Shown here one piece after another: positions 59,367 to 64,000 of a DNA stretch of 64,000 nucleotides; position 1 is the first letter of the stretch; every line of letters begins with the position of its first letter. This DNA is from Streptomyces sp. NBC_00306. Its GTDB lineage: Bacteria; Actinomycetota; Actinomycetes; Streptomycetales; Streptomycetaceae. The position numbers and the translations under genes were made by a program. The stretch is from the NCBI RefSeq assembly GCF_036169555.1, contig NZ_CP108032.1, forward strand, positions 7,626,001 to 7,690,000, read 5' to 3'. The notes under the pieces are model-generated. The model had not been told where the DNA came from. It saw nothing but the letters and a program-made list of their open reading frames with translations, and searched no databases.

Positions 59367-60881
59367 ATGGGTGCAGCCGAGTCTTTCCGGGCCGGTCCCT
59401 ACACGGGGAGTGTCCCCAGTGACGCAACGGGTGGCCTCCTCGATGTCCTGAACGTGGCGGCGGTCCTCCTCGACGACGAGGGAAGGATCGACCTCTGGAG
59501 CCCGCAGGCCGAGCTTCTCTTCGGCTACACCGCCGACGAGGCTCTCGGCAGATACGCGGGCCGCCTGCTGGTCCACGAGGAGCAGCGGGAGACGGCGGTG
59601 GGGATGTTCGCCCACGTCATGGAGGCCGGCGAGAGCTGGGCCGGGGTCTTTCCCGTACGGCACAAGGACGGCAGCACCCGGCTGGTGGAGTTCCGCAACA
59701 TGCGGCTGCTGGACGACCAGGGCGACTATTACGCCCTGGGGCTCGCCGCCGACCAGACCACGCTGCGCCAGGTCGAACGGGACCTGGCCCTCTCCAACCG
59801 GCTGGTGTCCCAGTCGCCGATCGGGCTGGGAGTACTGGACACGGACCTCAGGTACGTCTCGGTCAACCCTGCGGAGGAGCGGATGAACGGCGTGGCCGCC
59901 GCCGACCACGTCGGCCGGCACGTCCATGAGGTGCTGCCCTTCCTGGACGATTCCTTCGAAGGGACCATGCGCAAGGTCCTGGCCACCGGCATCCCCGTTC
60001 TCGACCAGTACACCAGCGGCCGCACCCATGCCGATCCGGACCACGAGCACGCCTGGTCGATTTCCTTCCACCGGCTCGAAGCGCCCAACGGGGAGGTGCT
60101 GGGGGTGGTGACCTCCAGCGTGGACGTCACCGAGCGCCACCGTGCCGTGGAGGAACAGCGCCGTACCGTTCTCACGCTCCAGCGCAGCCTGCTGCCGCAC
60201 CCGCCGCCGAAACGTCCAGGCCTGGCTCTCGCCGCCCGCTACCAGCCTGCCCAGAAGGCCAGCGAGATCGGCGGCGACTGGTTCGACGTCATCCCGCTGG
60301 CCGGTGACAAGACCGCCCTCGTCGTCGGAGACGTCATGGGCAGCGGCGTCAGCGCCGCGGCCAACATGGGCCAGCTCCGCACCGCGACCCGCACCCTCGC
60401 GGGCCTCGACCTCGACCCTGCCGAGGTCCTCCGGCATCTCGACCACATCACCGACGAACTCGAGCAGGACACCATCGCCACCTGCGTCTATGCCGTCTAC
60501 GACCCGCACACCGCGCAGTGCCGCATCTCGCTTGCCGGACATCTGCCACCGGCCGTCCTGCGCATCGACGGACGGCGCGAGCTCCTGGACCTGCCCACCG
60601 GCACCCCGCTCGGCGTCGGCGGAACCCACTTCCACAGCACCACGATCGATCTCAGCCCGGGCGACCAGCTCGTCCTGTACACCGACGGGCTGGTCGAGAG
60701 GCGGGACAAGTCCATCGACGAGTGCCTGGACAAGCTGCTCGGTCTGCTGGACGACCCCCACCGTTCGCTGGACGAAACCTGCGAGCTGCTGCTGAGCACG
60801 CTGCGTCACGCCGGCGACCACGACGACGTCGCGCTGCTCATCTCCCGGGTCCTGCCCTCCCTGCACAGGGGCGACAGCTGA
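59367..60881 (+). CDS. Double-PAS PP2C (SpoIIE-type) phosphatase
   Basis: The 504-residue protein has two PAS domains (about 28-145: VAAVLLDDEGRIDLWSPQAELLFGYTADEALGR; and about 150-265: SPIGLGVLDTDLRYVSVNPAEERMNGV) and a PP2C domain (about 285-500) with IGGDWFDVIPL, GDVMGSGVSAAANMG, GDQLVLYTDGLVERR and DHDDVALLI. It is soluble and would dephosphorylate a STAS antagonist in response to a PAS-sensed cue. The ATG at 59367 has GGAGGG about 9 nt upstream. Its target is not adjacent. Both PAS units differ from those of the other phosphatases in the window. Confidence 0.85.
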   Translation: MGAAESFRAGPYTGSVPSDATGGLLDVLNVAAVLLDDEGRIDLWSPQAELLFGYTADEALGRYAGRLLVHEEQRETAVGMFAHVMEAGESWAGVFPVRHKDGSTRLVEFRNMRLLDDQGDYYALGLAADQTTLRQVERDLALSNRLVSQSPIGLGVLDTDLRYVSVNPAEERMNGVAAADHVGRHVHEVLPFLDDSFEGTMRKVLATGIPVLDQYTSGRTHADPDHEHAWSISFHRLEAPNGEVLGVVTSSVDVTERHRAVEEQRRTVLTLQRSLLPHPPPKRPGLALAARYQPAQKASEIGGDWFDVIPLAGDKTALVVGDVMGSGVSAAANMGQLRTATRTLAGLDLDPAEVLRHLDHITDELEQDTIATCVYAVYDPHTAQCRISLAGHLPPAVLRIDGRRELLDLPTGTPLGVGGTHFHSTTIDLSPGDQLVLYTDGLVERRDKSIDECLDKLLGLLDDPHRSLDETCELLLSTLRHAGDHDDVALLISRVLPSLHRGDS

Positions 60882-61010
60882 TCCGTGGACCGTCTCGGCC
60901 GGTCAGGAGCGCGCGAATTTCCCGCGCAAGCTCCGCCGGCGCCTCCTCCGCCAGGCAAGGCCGCCGCACTCGGGCACGCGCGCTGACACATCGCCCGCGT
61001 GCCACAGCCG

Positions 61011-62117
61011 CTACGACGGGACGGCGGCCGGGTCGTCTGCCGTCGGAGCCGGCGGCGGATCGCTGAGCTGCTCGCGCACGTAGTTCCAGACCACCGCGAT
61101 CAGCGCGGCCACCGGTACCGCGAGCAGACTGCCCACGACTCCGGCCAGGTTGCCGCCGAGCGCCACGGCCACCAGCACCATCGCGGCGTGCAGGCCGAGC
61201 CCACGGCTCTGGATGATGGGCTGGAACACGTTCCCTTCGAGCTGCTGCACCACGATGATGATCGCCAGCACGATCAGCGCGTCGGTGAGGCCGTTCGACA
61301 CCAGCGCGATGAGCACCGCGACCAGCCCGGCGAACAGGGCACCCACGATCGGGACGAACGCCGAGACGAAGGTCAGTACCGCCAGCGGAAGCACCAGCGG
61401 AACCCCCACGATCCACAGGCCGAGGCCGATGAAGACGGCGTCCAGCAGACCGACGAGCGCCTGGGAACGCACGAACGCGCTCAGGGTGTCCCAACTGCGC
61501 GCGGCCACGGTCGGGATGTCGGTGGCGAGCCGGCCGGGGAGCTGACGGGTGAGCCACGGCAGGAACCGCGGACCGTCCTTGAGGAAGAAGAACATCAGGA
61601 AGAGCGCCAGTACGGCGGTGACCACACCGTTGAACACGGTGCTCACTCCGGTGACGACCGTGGAGGTGATGCTGCCGATGCTGCCCTGAAGGCGTGCCAC
61701 CCCGGAATCGAGGGCCTTGGTGATCTGGTCGTCGCCGATGTTCAGCGGCGGCCCGGCGGCCCACTCGCGCAGCTTCGCGATGCCATCGACCACACCGTCG
61801 GTCAGCTCGCCCGACTGGGACGCCACCGGCACCGCGATGAGCGCCGCGACCCCCACGGCGACAAGGAGGAACAGCACGGTGACAACCGACGCCGCCAGAG
61901 CGGGACGCCACCCGTGCCGGCGCAGGAACCGCGTCAGGGGCCACGTCAGCGTGGTGAGGAACAGGCCCACTATGAGCGGCCAGACGACCGACCACATACG
62001 GCCGAGTACCCACAGGGCCACCGCAGCCATGACGAGGACCAACAGCAACTCGGCGGACACTCGCGCCGACGTCCGGAGCGCGGCGGCGGTTTTTCGGGAG
62101 CTCAACCTGGCAGACAT
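61011..62117 (-). CDS. AI-2E-family transporter-like permease
   Basis: The 368-residue protein has about eight membrane segments and the YdiK/TqsA (AI-2E) signature: LPLAVLTFVSAFVPIVGALFAGLVAVLIAL (about 240-270) and VVQQLEGNVFQPIIQSRGLGLHAAMVLVAVALGG. The middle outer segment (ITKALDSGVARLQGSIGS) is typical. Family members export signals or act as Na+/H+ or other antiporters; the AI-2 role is not general. The C-terminus is a Pro/Asp-rich tail. It is convergent with the phosphatase gene, with a short GCGCG/CGCGC dyad between. Confidence 0.85.
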   Translation of the reverse strand: MSARLSSRKTAAALRTSARVSAELLLVLVMAAVALWVLGRMWSVVWPLIVGLFLTTLTWPLTRFLRRHGWRPALAASVVTVLFLLVAVGVAALIAVPVASQSGELTDGVVDGIAKLREWAAGPPLNIGDDQITKALDSGVARLQGSIGSITSTVVTGVSTVFNGVVTAVLALFLMFFFLKDGPRFLPWLTRQLPGRLATDIPTVAARSWDTLSAFVRSQALVGLLDAVFIGLGLWIVGVPLVLPLAVLTFVSAFVPIVGALFAGLVAVLIALVSNGLTDALIVLAIIIVVQQLEGNVFQPIIQSRGLGLHAAMVLVAVALGGNLAGVVGSLLAVPVAALIAVVWNYVREQLSDPPPAPTADDPAAVPS

Positions 62118-62365
62118 GGGGTCACCTTATGGGTACTCGCCTCGCACTTCAGTATCCGCTGTCCCTTCCGCAACAGCCGTGGGGTGGCCCGTCGCAGAGC
62201 GGTCCCCGCGAACGGAGTTGCGCCTCGTCCTCATCCCTCCCGGAGCGAGGAGAGAGGGCAGCTTTGGGCCTCTTTGTGGCTGAAAGCTGCGAGTTGGGCA
62301 ACGTGCGCGCCGTTCGTACGTCTCACATGGCGTACGGGCAACTCATCGATGTGGGGGAGCAGATC

Positions 62366-62941
62366 ATGCGGCGTTACTGGGCAACGGGTGTGGCACTTGC
62401 GCTGGCGGGTGCGGGACTTGTGGCAGCGGTGGGACCGGCGGGAGCCGCGACACAGCCCGCATCGGGCGCCGCGTCGCCGTCCGCGTGCGCGACGGCGTGG
62501 GGCAGTACCGTCAAGCAGGCTCTCGACACGGACTCGAAGCCGCTGCGGAACGTGACGACGTCCCGGGGCGAGTGCTACGACCGCATGGTCTTCGACGTCA
62601 AGGGAGCCACGGGCAAGCTCGGCTACTACGTCGGCTACGTCGACGCGTTCCACCAGGACGGCTCCGGCGATCCGATACCGGTCGGCGGAGGCGCCATTCT
62701 GGAGATCTATGTCTCCGCCCCGAGCTACGACCCGGTGACGCTTCGTCAGACCTACGGCGGGCGGGCCGCGAAGCCCCTGCCGGGCGTGGACCTGACCGGG
62801 TACAAGACGTTCAAGGACACCCGGTTCGGCGCGAGCTTCGAAGGACGCTCGCAGATCGGGCTCGGTGTCCGGGCGAGGCTCCCGTTCCGGGTGCTGCAGT
62901 CCGGCGACAAACTGATCGTGGACGTGGCCCACAAGTGGTGA
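62366..62941 (+). CDS. Secreted AMIN-like domain protein
   Basis: The 191-residue protein has a signal peptide (MRRYWATGVALALAGAGLVA, ending AGA). The mature part follows the AMIN-like pattern of actinobacterial secreted proteins: ECYDRMVFDVKG, GYYVGYVDAFHQDGSG and the closing LPFRVLQSGDKLIVDVAHKW. AMIN domains anchor proteins to the cell wall or septum. GGGGAG is 8 nt before the ATG at 62366; an ATG at 62327 gives no signal peptide. The 248-bp gap upstream is shared with the divergent permease. Confidence 0.8.
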   Translation: MRRYWATGVALALAGAGLVAAVGPAGAATQPASGAASPSACATAWGSTVKQALDTDSKPLRNVTTSRGECYDRMVFDVKGATGKLGYYVGYVDAFHQDGSGDPIPVGGGAILEIYVSAPSYDPVTLRQTYGGRAAKPLPGVDLTGYKTFKDTRFGASFEGRSQIGLGVRARLPFRVLQSGDKLIVDVAHKW

Positions 62942-63103
62942 CCGGCACTCCGGGAACCGGAGGCGTGCTGCCCCGGGAGCCGCGGAGCGTGGCAAACCTC
63001 CCGCGCGCCTGCATCACCGGGGTGGAGTAACAAAAGGCGCCCAGGGGTGGCGGACATGGTGGCATGTAGGTGAAGAGTGCTGCCTAGCCAGAGGAGCCGA
63101 GGC

Positions 63104-63298
63104 ATGTACGAGATGTGGGCCGGAGCCACTGCCGCAGGTGAGGATCCCGCCTGGCACGTGCTGGCGCCGGACAAGACCAAGACGCTCTGTGGCCTTCGAC
63201 GGTCCGAGGGCCAGGAGGAGTACTCGACAGAACGGCACTGCTTTCCGTGCATGACCGCCTTCCAGCACGTCATCGAACCACCTGAGCGCGTGCGGTGA
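63104..63298 (+). CDS. Small Cys-containing hypothetical protein
   Basis: The 64-residue protein has Cys near residue 35 (TLCGLRR) and a later HCFPC (residues 50-54), so it may bind one zinc. GAGGAG stands 9 nt before the ATG, a good start signal. There is no signal peptide or membrane segment. It recalls small zinc-binding accessory proteins of streptomycetes, but I do not recognise the family. Confidence 0.65.
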   Translation: MYEMWAGATAAGEDPAWHVLAPDKTKTLCGLRRSEGQEEYSTERHCFPCMTAFQHVIEPPERVR

Positions 63299-63324
63299 GC
63301 TGACCGCACCAGGATCGTGTCCGC

Positions 63325-63366
63325 AGGAGCGCCGGCAAGGGATGTTCACCCCGCCCCGGCGCTCCT
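63325..63366. terminator. Hairpin between convergent genes
   Basis: AGGAGCGCCGG (63325-63335) pairs exactly with CCGGCGCTCCT (63356-63366) over a 20-nt loop, between the small Cys protein gene and the PP2C gene. Confidence 0.65.
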
Positions 63367-63398
63367 TCGGTGCGGAAGGCGCCTCGACGCGTCGCCGT

Positions 63399-64000
63399 TC
63401 ACCAGGAGATGGCGTCCAGGAGCTGGTCCATCGCAGGCTGCGGCGCGTCGAACAGCGGCTGTTCGGTCCAGATGACCTTCCCGGCGGGCGTGTACCGGAT
63501 GCCCCACCGCCGGGCGAACTGGGAGACGAGGAACAGCCCGCGCCCGCCTTCGTCCGTCGTCGCCGCGTGGCGCAGATGCGGGGCGGTGCTGCTGCCGTCG
63601 GACACCTCGCAGATGAGGCTTCGCTCGTACAGGAGGCGCACATGGACGGGCTCCGCCCCGTAGCGGACCGCGTTGGTGATGAGCTCGCTCAGAATCAGCT
63701 CGGTGGAGAAGGCGATGTCCGCCAGCCCCCACTCCTCCAGTTGCCGGCCGCACGCGGCGCGTACGGGAGAGACCGCTGAGGGATCCAGGGGCAGATCCCA
63801 CTCCGCGATCCGCCAGGGTTCGAGCAGGCGGGTCCGGGCCACCAGCAGGGCGATGTCGTCCGTACGGTCCGGCACCACCATCGCCCGGACGACGGCCTCG
63901 CACATCTCCTCGGGCGTCCGGTCCCCGCCTTCGGTCAGGGTGCTGCGCAGGAGACGGAGCCCGGCGTCGAGGTCGCGGTCCCGGTGCTCGACGAGGCCGT
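63399..64000 (-). CDS. PP2C phosphatase with C-terminal anti-sigma-type ATPase domain (partial)
   Basis: The 5' end is beyond the window. Reading in from 64000, GLVEHRDRDLDAGL and PDRTDDIALLVARTRLL are the end of a SpoIIE PP2C domain. An HATPase_c_2 domain follows: LADIAFSTELILSELITNAVRYGAEPVHVRLL (N box) and TTDEGGRGLFLVSQFARRWGIRYT (G box). Such fusions combine phosphatase and anti-sigma kinase-like modules and, in streptomycetes, often have PAS and GAF domains at the front. The in-frame ATG at 63905 is internal, because the upstream codons still fit the family. Confidence 0.85.
   Translation of the reverse strand, partial: GLVEHRDRDLDAGLRLLRSTLTEGGDRTPEEMCEAVVRAMVVPDRTDDIALLVARTRLLEPWRIAEWDLPLDPSAVSPVRAACGRQLEEWGLADIAFSTELILSELITNAVRYGAEPVHVRLLYERSLICEVSDGSSTAPHLRHAATTDEGGRGLFLVSQFARRWGIRYTPAGKVIWTEQPLFDAPQPAMDQLLDAISW

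Noticed and set aside
1..64000. tRNA, rRNA and CRISPR arrays
   Set aside because: No cloverleaf with a TTCGANNC-type arm, no rRNA stretch and no regularly spaced repeats were seen; this was by eye and a covariance scan could still find a small RNA.

Overview
The window is about 70% G+C, uses GTG and even TTG starts, packs genes with 4-nt ATGA/GTGA overlaps, and carries families typical of filamentous actinobacteria: an AfsR/SARP regulator, SpoIIE-type PP2C phosphatases, a Streptomyces albus G-type DD-peptidase, mycothiol-dependent isomerase-like proteins, DUF4032 and DUF6131. It is almost certainly chromosomal DNA of a Streptomyces or a close relative. I saw no tRNA, rRNA, CRISPR array, intact insertion sequence, phage gene or replication origin. 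The window starts inside a DUF4132-type gene and ends inside a PP2C phosphatase gene.

Layout. 0-9.6 kb: assorted metabolism and transport (isomerase-like protein, LysR/EamA divergent pair, ketopantoate reductase-like enzyme, TSUP permease, DUF4032 kinase-like protein, P-loop kinase, VOC protein). 9.6-12.9 kb: a three-gene ABC uptake system (binding protein, ATPase, permease) behind a cobalamin riboswitch on the minus strand, so probably B12 uptake. 12.9-17 kb: YihY membrane protein, a small Asp23-like operon, and a Tat-exported sulfatase preceded by a short leader peptide ending in Cys-Cys. 17-20 kb: a sigma-B-like signalling operon, rsbQ-rsbP-STAS-GvpU-like. 20-23 kb: PRC-barrel, lamin-tail and GH15 genes. 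23.3-29.4 kb: a full ribose operon, rbsR-rbsA-rbsCB(fused)-rbsK-rbsD, with two perfect LacI-family operators.

29.4-35.4 kb: a DUF4397 protein, an orphan zinc-finger anti-sigma-like protein, TspO, a tiny DUF6131 membrane protein, an ACT protein, an L,D-transpeptidase, an NLP (NPP1) cytolysin and a hydrolase. 35.5-38.8 kb: a second partner-switching locus in which one sensor type (MEDS) is fused to a STAS domain in one gene and to an anti-sigma kinase domain in the next, divergent from a PAS-PP2C phosphatase. 38.8-47.9 kb: exported serine hydrolase, Tat-exported glucuronyl C5-epimerase, an FMN luciferase-like/FMN reductase pair, VOC, HD hydrolase, a two-component system and VanZ. 48-51.6 kb: a decaying stretch with a frameshifted VOC gene, a 5'-truncated SsuD-type monooxygenase and a 61-codon remnant of a peptide-type binding protein. 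51.7-59.1 kb: a 1000-residue SARP-NB-ARC-TPR regulator divergent from five secreted cell-wall proteins. 59.3-64 kb: a third PAS-PP2C phosphatase, an AI-2E-family permease, a secreted AMIN-like protein, a small Cys protein and a fourth PP2C.

Two themes tie the window together. One is stress signalling by partner switching: four PP2C phosphatases, two STAS proteins, two anti-sigma-kinase domains and RsbQ lie within 47 kb, although no sigma factor gene is present. The other is cell-wall remodelling: L,D-transpeptidase, DUF1906, M74, M15, SH3-like proteins and a DD-peptidase-like serine hydrolase. The best leads are the MEDS-STAS/MEDS-kinase pair, the Cys-Cys leader upstream of the sulfatase, the RbsC-RbsB fusion, the orphan GvpU-like gene in the RsbQP operon, and the SARP/lytic-exoenzyme locus.
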